A stretch of DNA of 64,000 bases from assembly GCF_035944375.1 (NCBI RefSeq), contig NZ_DASZBE010000016.1; one strand, written 5' to 3'. The translations under genes were made by a program, and so were the position numbers. The notes beneath the pieces are model-generated. The model saw only the letters and a list, made by a program, of their open reading frames with translations, ran no database searches and was not told where the DNA came from. Shown in pieces: positions 34,691 through 41,963 of this stretch; the stretch's first letter is position 1, and each line of letters begins with the position of its first letter. The stretch comes from Allobosea sp035944375. GTDB lineage: Bacteria > Pseudomonadota > Alphaproteobacteria > Rhizobiales > Beijerinckiaceae.

Positions 34691-35506
34691 TCAGAGACCG
34701 TCGAGCCCGAGGACATCGGCCATGGAATAGAGGCCCGGCGCCCGCCCCCGGCTCCAGAGAGCGGCCTTGACGGCGCCCTGAGCGAACAGCCCCCGATCCT
34801 CCGCGACATGGGCGAGTTCGAGCCGCTCGCCCGTGCCCGCGAAGACGACCTTGTGGTCGCCGACCACGGTGCCGCCGCGCAGCGTCGCGAAGCCGATCGT
34901 GCCGGGCAAACGGGCACCGGTGTGGCCGTCGCGCACGGCGACGCGCTGCTCTGCCAGATCAACCTCGCGACCGGCCGCCGCGGCCTCGCCGAGCAGCACC
35001 GCGGTGCCCGAGGGCGCATCGACCTTCATGCGGTGATGCATCTCGACGATCTCGATGTCCCAATCCGTCCCCAGCGTCGCCGCGACCTTGCGCACCAGCG
35101 CGGCGAGCAGATTGACGCCCAGGCTCATATTGCCGGAGCGGACGATGGCGGTGTCGCGCGCGGCCTCACCGAGCTTGGCCAGATGCGAGGGCTCTAGCCC
35201 GGTGGTGCCGACGATGTGGGCGATGCGCGCCTGCGCCGCCAGCCCCGCGAAGGCCACGGTCGCCTCCGGCATGGTGAAATCGAGCACGCCATCGGCTGCG
35301 GCGAAAGCCGATTCCGCGTCGTCGGTGACCGGAACGGCATTGGCGGAGAGGCCGGCGAGTAGGCCCGAATCCTGCCCGAGATGCGGCGAGCCGGGACGTT
35401 CGATCGCCGCCGAGAGAACGCAGCCCGGCGCATCGTGAACGGCGCGGATCAGCATCCGGCCCATGCGGCCAGCGGCCCCGACGACGACAAGTCGCATATC
35501 GGACAT
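34691..35506 (-). CDS. dapB: 4-hydroxy-tetrahydrodipicolinate reductase
   Basis: Reduces HTPA to tetrahydrodipicolinate with NAD(P)H in the DAP/lysine pathway. The 271-aa product has the Rossmann motif VVVGAAGRMGRMLIRA, the catalytic region EMHHRMKVDAPSGTA, and GTTGLEPSHLAKLGEAA. The ATG at 35506 begins MSDMRLVVVG; upstream codons lack homology. alkB follows after 12 bases. A terminator for the next gene to the right lies at 35625-35650, so dapB has its own promoter between 35507 and 35620. Confidence 0.96.
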   Translation of the reverse strand: MSDMRLVVVGAAGRMGRMLIRAVHDAPGCVLSAAIERPGSPHLGQDSGLLAGLSANAVPVTDDAESAFAAADGVLDFTMPEATVAFAGLAAQARIAHIVGTTGLEPSHLAKLGEAARDTAIVRSGNMSLGVNLLAALVRKVAATLGTDWDIEIVEMHHRMKVDAPSGTAVLLGEAAAAGREVDLAEQRVAVRDGHTGARLPGTIGFATLRGGTVVGDHKVVFAGTGERLELAHVAEDRGLFAQGAVKAALWSRGRAPGLYSMADVLGLDGL

Positions 35507-35624
35507 GGCTGTGGTCTCCAATAGGCGGGGATCGGTCGAACGGATGCGGGCGCCCTCCCCGGCGGCGTCGCGGGCCCGGCTATAGGACGGATCGGCCCGG
35601 CGCGACACCCGAATCCGCGCAACG

Positions 35625-35650
35625 AAAAACGGCCGGGTCGCCCCGGCCGT
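35625..35650 (-). terminator. Rho-independent terminator of the Tim44-like gene
   Basis: A 9-bp stem, ACGGCCGGG (35629-35637) with CCCGGCCGT (35642-35650), has a 4-base loop. On the minus strand it is followed by TTTTTCGTT. It lies 25 bases after the stop codon of the leftward gene ending at 35675 and insulates dapB-alkB from it. Confidence 0.88.
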
Positions 35651-35674
35651 TCTGAAGGATCGATGCGGAGCGCC

Positions 35675-36664
35675 TCAGGCGGCCGGCTGGATCGCCGAGA
35701 GCTTCCAGGCGCCGCCACGGGCGCGCACGAAGGTCCAGTACTCGGTGACCTCCTGCGGCACGCTGGCGTTGCCGTCGACGACCTTTCCGGTGGCGCGCTC
35801 GTAAAGCGCGTTGATCAGGCTGAAGCGCATCGAGACCGTGGCGAACTCGTAGCCGTCCTCGCCCCAGGCCTCCGAGAGGTCGCCCTGCAGCAGCTTCACG
35901 TCCGAGACGCGATCGACCAGACCCTTGCGGCCATTGGCCGTGAGGTCGTCGTCGAAATAGCCGAACATTTCCGGCGTCACGCGATCACGCAGGCCCTTCT
36001 CGTCCTCGTTCGAATAGGCCTCGTTGATCTCCGAAAGCAGCCGTTCGAAGGCAGCGAAATCATCGCCCGAGAGCTCGACAGGCGTCGTGTGCGAAGCGGC
36101 AGCGGCAGCCGCCGTCGCAGCGCCCGCGCTGCCAGCCATGGCGCCCATGCGCGCGCCCGGCTGCGACATCGCGTCACGCGCCAGCGGCGCCCCGGCGGTC
36201 GCAAGCTGCGGCTCGGAGCGGCGGCGGAAGAAGCGCATCGCCAGCCAGATCGCACCGCCGATCAGGGCGATCTGCAGCAGGAAGCCGAGAATGCCGGCCA
36301 GCGAGGCGAGACCGCTGAAGAAGCCCGAGCCCGAGAGCAGGCCGAACAGGCCGGCGCCGAGCAGACCGGCGCCGACGCCCATCATCAGATTGCGCGCCAT
36401 CGAGGGACGCGCGGCCTGGGCCGCAGCGGCTGCGCCCGCGGCCGGAGCGGCCTGGGTCGGCGACGGCGTCGCGCTGCGCTGGAAGGGCTGGGCGCCATTG
36501 GGCGCGGTGTTGGTGCGGGCCGGCGGCGCTTCGGTGCGCGAACCGCGGCTTCCGAAGCCGCCCTTGCCACCGGGCCTGGCCTCAGCCAGCACGGGCACGA
36601 GCAGCAGAGCACCAGCGAGTACGGCGACAACACGACCACGACGGGCGAGCGAAATCAGAGACAT
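35675..36664 (-). CDS. Tim44/TimA family protein
   Basis: A 329-aa protein with a signal or anchor segment at the N-terminus (VVAVLAGALLLVPVLAEA), a long Gly/Ala/Pro-rich linker (about 35-90), and two hydrophobic stretches (FGLLSGSGFFSGLASLAG and LLQIALIGGAIWLAMRFF). A C-terminal Tim44-like domain (FAAFERLLSEINEAY to WTFVRARGGAWKLSAIQPA) follows. Alphaproteobacterial TimA proteins are related to the mitochondrial import motor subunit; their function is not settled. AGGA four bases before the ATG at 36664 supports the start. Confidence 0.85.
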   Translation of the reverse strand: MSLISLARRGRVVAVLAGALLLVPVLAEARPGGKGGFGSRGSRTEAPPARTNTAPNGAQPFQRSATPSPTQAAPAAGAAAAAQAARPSMARNLMMGVGAGLLGAGLFGLLSGSGFFSGLASLAGILGFLLQIALIGGAIWLAMRFFRRRSEPQLATAGAPLARDAMSQPGARMGAMAGSAGAATAAAAAASHTTPVELSGDDFAAFERLLSEINEAYSNEDEKGLRDRVTPEMFGYFDDDLTANGRKGLVDRVSDVKLLQGDLSEAWGEDGYEFATVSMRFSLINALYERATGKVVDGNASVPQEVTEYWTFVRARGGAWKLSAIQPAA

Positions 36665-36863
36665 GGTTCCTCCCGGAGCCCCCCTTGGGCTCTCTTCCGG
36701 GGAATATGGGGCATGCATTCGACTTCTGCAAGATCGCTGCAGGGCGCCTCTCTGCATTGCACAATAAAATGAAAATATAGCTCGCGCTGTGCCGGCGGGC
36801 AGTCTCGTGCTACACTGCAAGAAGCACGGATAGATGCGACCTTTCGTTCCTCGGGGGCGAGAC

Positions 36864-37190
36864 ATGACCGGTATCCTTCGGGCAGCGCACGCCACAAGAC
36901 GCAGTTACGCTGCCCTTCCGGCTTTGCTGTGGCGACTATCGGCCGCAGCCGTAGTGCTCCCGTTCGTCGTCTCCCCAGTGGTCGCGGCCGAGCCCGCCCT
37001 TCCGCTGGACCCGCCGAGGAAGGCCCAGGCTCCCGAGCCGCTCTGCTTCTGCTGGAACGACGGTCGCAAGATCGCAGAGGGGAGTTCGTCCTGCATCCGC
37101 ACCACCCAGGGACGGCGGATCGCTCATTGCGGCCGGGTGACGAACATCATGTCCTGGCAGATCACCGGGGCGCCGTGCCCGGAGAGCTGA
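36864..37190 (+). CDS. Small secreted cysteine-rich protein
   Basis: A 108-aa protein with a signal sequence (WRLSAAAVVLPFVVSPVVAA, cleavage near AEPA). The mature part has the pattern LCFCWNDG...SCI...AHCGRVTNIMSW...CPES. From memory this C-x-C, C, C, N-x-x-SW, CP arrangement recurs in small secreted proteins of rhizobia and Bradyrhizobium, whose function is unknown. Five cysteines allow two disulfides. The ATG at 36864 is preferred; an in-frame ATG at 36834 would extend the n-region by ten residues. It diverges from the Tim44-like gene. Confidence 0.7.
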   Translation: MTGILRAAHATRRSYAALPALLWRLSAAAVVLPFVVSPVVAAEPALPLDPPRKAQAPEPLCFCWNDGRKIAEGSSSCIRTTQGRRIAHCGRVTNIMSWQITGAPCPES

Positions 37191-37264
37191 CCCCCGCCGA
37201 TACCTGCTCCCGGGACCACCGTTCGACGAACGAAGCCCATCAATGAAAGCACCGCCATCAACGA

Positions 37265-37297
37265 AAACACCGCCGGGAATTCTTCCCGGCGGTGTTT
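37265..37297 (-). terminator. Long hairpin terminator of the 27-aa mini-gene
   Basis: A 15-bp perfect stem (AAACACCGCCGGGAA at 37265-37279 with its complement at 37283-37297) has a 3-base loop. On the minus strand it runs into TTTTCGTT, fitting termination of the leftward mini-gene ending at 37336. On the plus strand the tract after the stem is weaker, but it may also end the rightward secreted-protein gene, stopping at 37190, as a bidirectional terminator. Confidence 0.8.
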
Positions 37298-37335
37298 CTG
37301 GAACTCATGGTCGTAGCGACTCGAGACGGACGTCG

Positions 37336-37419
37336 TCAGAACGCTCCCAACACGATCAACATCATGAAAACGAAGGCCGCACCCATGACCAACCGGTCGA
37401 GACGAAGCGTGAGGCTCAT
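37336..37419 (-). CDS. 27-aa single-pass membrane protein (mini-gene)
   Basis: A 27-residue frame, MSLTLRLDRLVMGAAF followed by VFMMLIVLGAF, starts with an ideal Shine-Dalgarno AGGAGG five bases upstream and ends in TGA. After a basic N-terminus the rest is one hydrophobic helix, so it should insert in the inner membrane. A terminator hairpin follows (37265-37297), a hairpin precedes the Shine-Dalgarno (37430-37449), and a perfect CtrA-type box lies about 100 bases upstream. From memory, similar tiny proteins (MSL..RxDRLVM.AAF) occur in other Hyphomicrobiales. Function unknown. Confidence 0.7.
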   Translation of the reverse strand: MSLTLRLDRLVMGAAFVFMMLIVLGAF

Positions 37420-37429
37420 CACACCCTCC

Positions 37430-37449
37430 TGTGTCATTGACCTGACACA
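37430..37449 (-). promoter_or_regulatory. Hairpin just upstream of the mini-gene ribosome-binding site
   Basis: TGTGTCA (37430-37436) and TGACACA (37443-37449) form a 7-bp stem with a 6-base loop. On the minus strand the stem ends at the first base or two of the AGGAGG Shine-Dalgarno of the 27-aa gene, so it could tune ribosome access or protect the 5' end. As DNA it could instead be a protein-binding palindrome. Confidence 0.5.
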
Positions 37450-37521
37450 AGGCTAGCAGAACTGGCGGCGGCCGCAAGGGGGCGAAACCGTGGCACGACC
37501 ACGGCGGAGCCAAGAGTAGCG

Positions 37522-37536
37522 TTAAGCGCGTATTAA
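37522..37536 (-). promoter_or_regulatory. Perfect CtrA-type box upstream of the 27-aa gene
   Basis: On the minus strand the sequence reads TTAA-N7-TTAAC, the full consensus of the cell-cycle regulator CtrA, with halves at 37533-37536 and 37522-37525. It lies 103 bases before the ATG of the mini-gene and points in its direction, and 34 bases past the amidase stop codon. CtrA itself is not encoded in the window. Confidence 0.55.
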
Positions 37537-37569
37537 ATCATTGATTAGTCTTGGGGATGAAGGCGGCGA

Positions 37570-38811
37570 TCACCCTCTCACGACCAGCTTTTCGATCGCT
37601 TTTGCAGCAGAGATGACCTGAGCATCACGACCAAATCCGGCCATGACCTGGATGCCGGTAGGCAGACCTCGTGCGCCGTGACCGAACGGAACGGTCGCGC
37701 AGGGGACACCGAGCAGGGTCCAGAGACGGTTGAAACGGGAATCGCCGGTCGAATCGCGGGTGGCGGGTGCCTCGCCCGGGGCGGAGAAGGTCACCACGAC
37801 ATCGACCTCGGCGAAGAAGCCACGGGCCGCATCGCGGCCGCGCCGGGAGCGTCGGCGAGCCTCGTCGTAGTGCTCCGGCGTCGTCGCGCGGGCCGCATCG
37901 AGATAGCTGCGCAGCTTCGGCGGAAGATCGTCGCGGTGACGGGCATACTCCCAGGCCAGGGCCTGCGTCGCCTCGTAGTCCTGCAGCGGGCCGTGCGCAT
38001 CGAACGCTTCCGCGAGCGCCGCGGGGCCTTCATGCGGAACCAGCACCGCGCCCGCAGCGGCCGCCCTCTCCTCGAAGCGCTGCAGCGCCTCCGCAGCGGC
38101 CGGCTCCGGTGCGCCGGCATAGGCCTGGCGATGGATGCCGATCCGCAGACCGCGGAGGTCGGCGGCGGGCGCATCGAGATCCCGGCGCCCCGTGATCGCC
38201 GCCAGAGCCAGGCCCGCATCGTCGGCGCTCGCGGCCATCAGGCCGAGCGTGTCGAGCGACCAGGAGAACGGCTTCACGCCGACGGTCGGCAGCAAGGCGT
38301 AGGACGGCTTGATCGCGGCGATGCCGCAATAGGAGGCCGGGCGGATGACCGATCCGCCGGTCTGCGTCCCGATGGCCAGCGGGAGCATGCCGGCGGCGAC
38401 GGCCGCCGCGGAGCCGGCCGAGGAGCCGCCGGGACTGGCCGCGCCGTCATGGGGATTGAAGGTCGGGGCCGGGTCGAGAAAGGCGAAGGCGGTGGTGTGG
38501 GTCTTGCCGGCGACCGTCGCGCCCGCGGCCCTGAGCGCCATCACGATCGGCGCGTCGGCCCGGGGGCGCCAGTCGCCATAGATCGGGGAGCCCATCTGCG
38601 TCGGCAGATCGGCGGTGTCGATGATGTCCTTGACGCCGCAGGCGATGCCCGCGAGGGGGCCAGCGCCGGGCAGAAGCGCCTCGGGCCGGCTGGCGAAAGC
38701 CTGGATCTGTGGCTCGCGCTCGGCAATCCGCGCGGCGCTTTCGGCCAGCGTCTCGGCTGGGCCGGCGTCGCCGCGGGCGATGCGACCGAGGATCTTGCGC
38801 AGGCTCTGCAT
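37570..38811 (-). CDS. Amidase (amidase signature family)
   Basis: A 413-aa amidase with the Ser-cisSer-Lys triad: Lys61 in CGVKDIIDTAD, cis-Ser near 131 in ASPGGSSAGSAAAVA, and the nucleophile Ser154 in GTQTGGSVIRPAS. Without the extra domains of GatA or fatty-acid amide hydrolase the substrate cannot be read. LGVPCATVPFGHGARGLPTG near the end is typical of small-amide or carbamate hydrolases. It lacks a signal peptide, so it is cytoplasmic. It is followed closely upstream by the DUF2798 gene (1-base gap), suggesting one transcript. Confidence 0.88.
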   Translation of the reverse strand: MQSLRKILGRIARGDAGPAETLAESAARIAEREPQIQAFASRPEALLPGAGPLAGIACGVKDIIDTADLPTQMGSPIYGDWRPRADAPIVMALRAAGATVAGKTHTTAFAFLDPAPTFNPHDGAASPGGSSAGSAAAVAAGMLPLAIGTQTGGSVIRPASYCGIAAIKPSYALLPTVGVKPFSWSLDTLGLMAASADDAGLALAAITGRRDLDAPAADLRGLRIGIHRQAYAGAPEPAAAEALQRFEERAAAAGAVLVPHEGPAALAEAFDAHGPLQDYEATQALAWEYARHRDDLPPKLRSYLDAARATTPEHYDEARRRSRRGRDAARGFFAEVDVVVTFSAPGEAPATRDSTGDSRFNRLWTLLGVPCATVPFGHGARGLPTGIQVMAGFGRDAQVISAAKAIEKLVVRG

Positions 38812-38812
38812 G

Positions 38813-39040
38813 TCACTCTCCGATGAAGCGGGTGATCAGGCCCGTGGCACGGCGGGCAACGGGAATGGCGATGAAGGCGGTCGCCGCCGCGCAGGGCCAG
38901 GCGACGGCGAAAGCCGCCAGCCAGTGGCGGACGAAATCGACGGGCAGGCCGAGATTGAGCCAGGTCACGAGGGCGGTCATCAGGAAAGCCATGATGCCGG
39001 CCATCAGAACCGGAAAGATGAAGCGTGCCTTGCCGGTCAT
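38813..39040 (-). CDS. DUF2798 family membrane protein
   Basis: A 75-aa inner-membrane protein with two membrane helices, FIFPVLMAGIMAFLMTALVT and WLAAFAVAWPCAAATAFIAI, ending VARRATGLITRFIGE. The GIMAF.M..LVTW motif and the C-terminal pattern are typical of DUF2798, a family of unknown function. The ATG at 39040 is inside a longer open frame whose upstream part has no homology. It precedes the amidase gene by one base, hence probably co-translated. Confidence 0.85.
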   Translation of the reverse strand: MTGKARFIFPVLMAGIMAFLMTALVTWLNLGLPVDFVRHWLAAFAVAWPCAAATAFIAIPVARRATGLITRFIGE

Positions 39041-39221
39041 CGCCGGATCTCCCTGCCGGAGCGGAATGTCCGCTGTGTCGCATGCGGCCTGGTGATCGCG
39101 CCAGTGGCGTCGGGAACATGCGGCACCGCCCCTGCTGCATCCCGAGCCACCCCGCACCGCACCTCTTGACGCGGCACCGCCGCTGGGAAATGTCCAGCCG
39201 ATCGCGGTTGAAAGTCCTCCG

Positions 39222-39626
39222 ATGCCGACCCTTGCGCCCCTGGCCGCCGCCTCGCCCGTCATCCAGTTCCATGTCGCAGCTGCTCTGCTGGCGCTCGCGT
39301 CCGGCGCGGTGGTCGCTGTCATCCCCAAGGGAACGCGGCCGCACCGCCGCCTCGGCTGGATCTTCGTGGCGGCGATGATGCTCGTCGCCCTGAGTTCGCT
39401 CATGATCGCGCGCAGCGGCCATTTCAGCGCGATCCACCTGTTGACGCTCCTGACGCTGATCAGCCTGCCCTATGCGGTCGTGTCCCGTCGCCGCGGCAAC
39501 ATCGCGGCGCACAGGTCTGCGATGACCGGCCTTCTCCTGGGGCTCGTCATCGCCGGGGGCTTCACGCTGCTGCCGGGCCGGCTGATGCATGCGGTGACCT
39601 TCGGACAGGTGGGACCGGCACGTTAA
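39222..39626 (+). CDS. DUF2306 family membrane protein
   Basis: A 134-aa inner-membrane protein with four membrane segments. The conserved motifs are VIQFHVAAALLALASGAVV, PKGTRPHRRLGWIFVAAMM and IAAHRSAMTGLLLGLVIAGG; the HR-LGW and AHR histidine-arginine pairs are hallmarks of DUF2306 and could bind heme or metal (inference). It diverges from the DUF2798 gene. Its stop codon lies inside the perfect CtrA-type box at 39623-39637. Confidence 0.82.
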   Translation: MPTLAPLAAASPVIQFHVAAALLALASGAVVAVIPKGTRPHRRLGWIFVAAMMLVALSSLMIARSGHFSAIHLLTLLTLISLPYAVVSRRRGNIAAHRSAMTGLLLGLVIAGGFTLLPGRLMHAVTFGQVGPAR

Positions 39627-39638
39627 GCGGGCGTTAAC
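39623..39638 (+). promoter_or_regulatory. Perfect CtrA-type box upstream of the extensin-like gene
   Basis: TTAA (39623-39626), seven bases, TTAA (39634-39637) and C (39638) match TTAA-N7-TTAAC on the plus strand, in the orientation of the extensin-like lipoprotein gene that starts 87 bases later. The first half overlaps the stop codon of the DUF2306 gene. A further GTTAA follows at 39651. Confidence 0.55.
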
Positions 39639-39724
39639 CGCCGCGCCAAAGTTAATCCGGCTGTGTCGCTTCGGGCTCACCCGGTTGAGAAACCGTTCAC
39701 GAAGCGGGTCGCATTTGAAGGGTC

Positions 39725-40861
39725 ATGCGACGCGTTCACCTCGCCCTCATCGCGCTCGGACTGCTGGGAACCGGGCTCGCCGGCTGCGGCCAGTTCCAGA
39801 AGCCGCAGCGCGCCGCCTGGCGTGACCAGGCCGAAGCCGCCTGCCTGTCCTCGCGCCAGGTGCAGTTCTCCTCCTATGTCAGCCTGCGCGGCAAGCCGAT
39901 CGACGGGCCGGGAACCTGTGGCATGGAGAAACCGCTCAAGGTCTCGGCCTTCGCCAATGGCAGCGTCGGCCTGACCAGCGGCGCCACCCTGTCCTGCCCC
40001 ATCGTCGCGACGACCGACAAGTGGCTGGCCGAGGTCGTGCAGCCGGCGGCGCAGAACGTGCTGGGCGCGCAGGTCATCGAGATGCGTGCCGGCTCCTATT
40101 CCTGCCGCGCCATGAACAACGGCACCGGAACCCGCCGGACCTCCGAGCATGCCTTCGGCAATGCCGTCGACGTGTTCTCCTTCCGCCTGAACGACGGCCG
40201 CACCGTCACCGTCAAGGACGGCTGGCGCGGCGCTCCGGAGGAGCAGAACTTCCTGCGCGAGATCTTCGTCGGCGCCTGCGAGCATTTCTCGACCGTGCTC
40301 GGACCGGGCGCCGACATGTTTCACTACGACCATTTCCACATCGACCTGGCGCGGCATGCGAAGGGCCGCCGCATCTGCAAGCCGGTGATCAAGTACACGC
40401 CGAACTACAACCTGCCGCCGCCGGACCCGGCCCGGCCCTATTCCTCGGCCCAGCCGAGCCTGCGCGATGCCGCCCCGGCCATGGTCGCCGGAGGGGCCCT
40501 GATGCGGCAGCCGAGCGGAGGCTTGCGACCGCCCGGCGCCGTCTCGTCGAGCGGCTACCCCGTAGCGAACCATCAGGGACAGGGGCTGGAGGCGCAGCGG
40601 CGCTTCCTGGAGGAATACGACAGCAAGCCGCTGAACCAGCCGCGCTACAACCGTCCCGGCGACGTCCAGGTCCTGCCGAGCGAGCAGCGCGGCCCGCTGA
40701 TGCTCCCGGGCTCGATGCCGCCGACCGAGGAGGTCATCCTGGGTGACGACGAGGGCACAGGCGTCGTCGATCAGGAGGGCTACGACCAGGCCCAGCCGTT
40801 GATCACGCCGCAGCGGGACCCCTTCGCCTACAGTTCGGGACGGGTGCCGGGCCGGCGGTGA
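39725..40861 (+). CDS. Extensin-like C-terminal domain lipoprotein
   Basis: A 378-aa protein with a lipoprotein signal (ALIALGLLGTGLAGCGQ; lipid-modified Cys22). The Extensin-like C domain (about 40-225) has cysteines in ACLSSRQ, GTCGMEK, LSCPIV, YSCRAM and the metal-type residues of SEHAFGNAVDVFSF and FHYDHFHIDLARH, reminiscent of the LAS/MepA-type D-Ala-x-His zinc fold. This suggests a cell-wall hydrolase-like role in the periplasm. The remaining 150 residues are Pro/Gln/Arg-rich and low-complexity. A CtrA-type box lies upstream and the murein endopeptidase mepA converges from the right. Confidence 0.85.
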   Translation: MRRVHLALIALGLLGTGLAGCGQFQKPQRAAWRDQAEAACLSSRQVQFSSYVSLRGKPIDGPGTCGMEKPLKVSAFANGSVGLTSGATLSCPIVATTDKWLAEVVQPAAQNVLGAQVIEMRAGSYSCRAMNNGTGTRRTSEHAFGNAVDVFSFRLNDGRTVTVKDGWRGAPEEQNFLREIFVGACEHFSTVLGPGADMFHYDHFHIDLARHAKGRRICKPVIKYTPNYNLPPPDPARPYSSAQPSLRDAAPAMVAGGALMRQPSGGLRPPGAVSSSGYPVANHQGQGLEAQRRFLEEYDSKPLNQPRYNRPGDVQVLPSEQRGPLMLPGSMPPTEEVILGDDEGTGVVDQEGYDQAQPLITPQRDPFAYSSGRVPGRR

Positions 40862-40870
40862 CGCAAGCGA

Positions 40871-41821
40871 TCAGCGCGAGACCAGAACCTGCCGGCACTC
40901 GGCGGGCAGCGCATCGAGCGACATCGGCGGCTTGGGCTTCGGCGCCGGCCCGGTGCGCGGCGGCTTAGGCGGAGCGAAGATGGCGGCGCGCTGCCGCTCG
41001 ATCCAACCGCTGAGTTCCTCGCCGCAGCCATCGCCGAAATTCGGCGGCTCCTGGCCGCTGCAGCTCGCCATGCCCGCCGGACAGCTCATCCGGATATGGA
41101 AATGATAGTTGTGGCCCCAGATCGGCCGGACCTTGTTGAGCCATGAGCGATCGGTCCCGGCCTCGCGGCAGAGCGCGACCTTCAGCGCGGGGTTGACGAA
41201 GATGCGCTCGACGCGCGGCTCGCTGGCGGCAGCCTTGATCAGCCGGGTATGGGCCGGCGTCCAGTGCCGGGGATCGACGTCGCGCCAGTCGGCCCGGGCC
41301 ATGTTGACGGCGGGCATGTTCTCGCGCGCCTGACGATCGAGCCGGGCGCGGGGCATCGGCGTCAGCCAGATGTCGGCATCGAGCCCGATCTGATGCGAGG
41401 CGTGGCCGGTCAGCATCGGTCCGCCCCGGGGCTGCGAAATGTCGCCGACGAGCAGGCCCGGCCAGCCCGTGATCCTGGGCACGTCCCGCGCGAGACCCTC
41501 GAGATAGTCGATCAGGACGGGGTGGCCCCAGTTGCGGTTGCGGTTCAGCCGCATGACCTGCCAGCTCGGTCCGTCGACCGGCAGCGCGGTCGCGCCCGCG
41601 AGGCAGCCACGGGCATAGGACCCGATGGCGCGGGCCTGCAGATTGGCGGGGGCCGTCTTCTGGCCGAACAGGGAGCGCGCCGCGTCGGGGAAGGCGGCAA
41701 TGTTGGCGGCGCGTCGCTTCGCCTCCTCCTCGGCGGTGGATTGCGCGTGCACCGCCGCGGGCAGGAGCGCCGCGACCACGACGAGACAGAGCGCGGCGAT
41801 TCGGCGATTCAGATTCTGCAT
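40871..41821 (-). CDS. mepA: Penicillin-insensitive murein endopeptidase
   Basis: A periplasmic LAS-type zinc endopeptidase that cuts cross-links between peptidoglycan stem peptides. The 316-aa product has a signal peptide (IAALCLVVVAALLPAAVHA). The zinc motifs are TGHASHQIGLDADIWL and WGHNYHFHIRMSCP. Further cysteines (YARGCLAG, LCREAGTD, SCSGQ, DGCGEEL, ECRQVL) probably form the disulfides known in MepA. The ATG at 41821 fits the signal sequence. It converges with the extensin-like gene (9-base gap), so two cell-wall genes meet tail to tail. Confidence 0.93.
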   Translation of the reverse strand: MQNLNRRIAALCLVVVAALLPAAVHAQSTAEEEAKRRAANIAAFPDAARSLFGQKTAPANLQARAIGSYARGCLAGATALPVDGPSWQVMRLNRNRNWGHPVLIDYLEGLARDVPRITGWPGLLVGDISQPRGGPMLTGHASHQIGLDADIWLTPMPRARLDRQARENMPAVNMARADWRDVDPRHWTPAHTRLIKAAASEPRVERIFVNPALKVALCREAGTDRSWLNKVRPIWGHNYHFHIRMSCPAGMASCSGQEPPNFGDGCGEELSGWIERQRAAIFAPPKPPRTGPAPKPKPPMSLDALPAECRQVLVSR

Positions 41822-41963
41822 GGCGAGAGATTCGTCCCGATCGGCTGGCGGGGTCAAGCGACCGACGATTTGCCCATGGACAAGCCGCATTCGAGACGGC
41901 AGCTTTCGGCCAAACCAGATGCGACCGAGACGGCTCGCAGGACTTCGGGGGAAGGACCACGCC

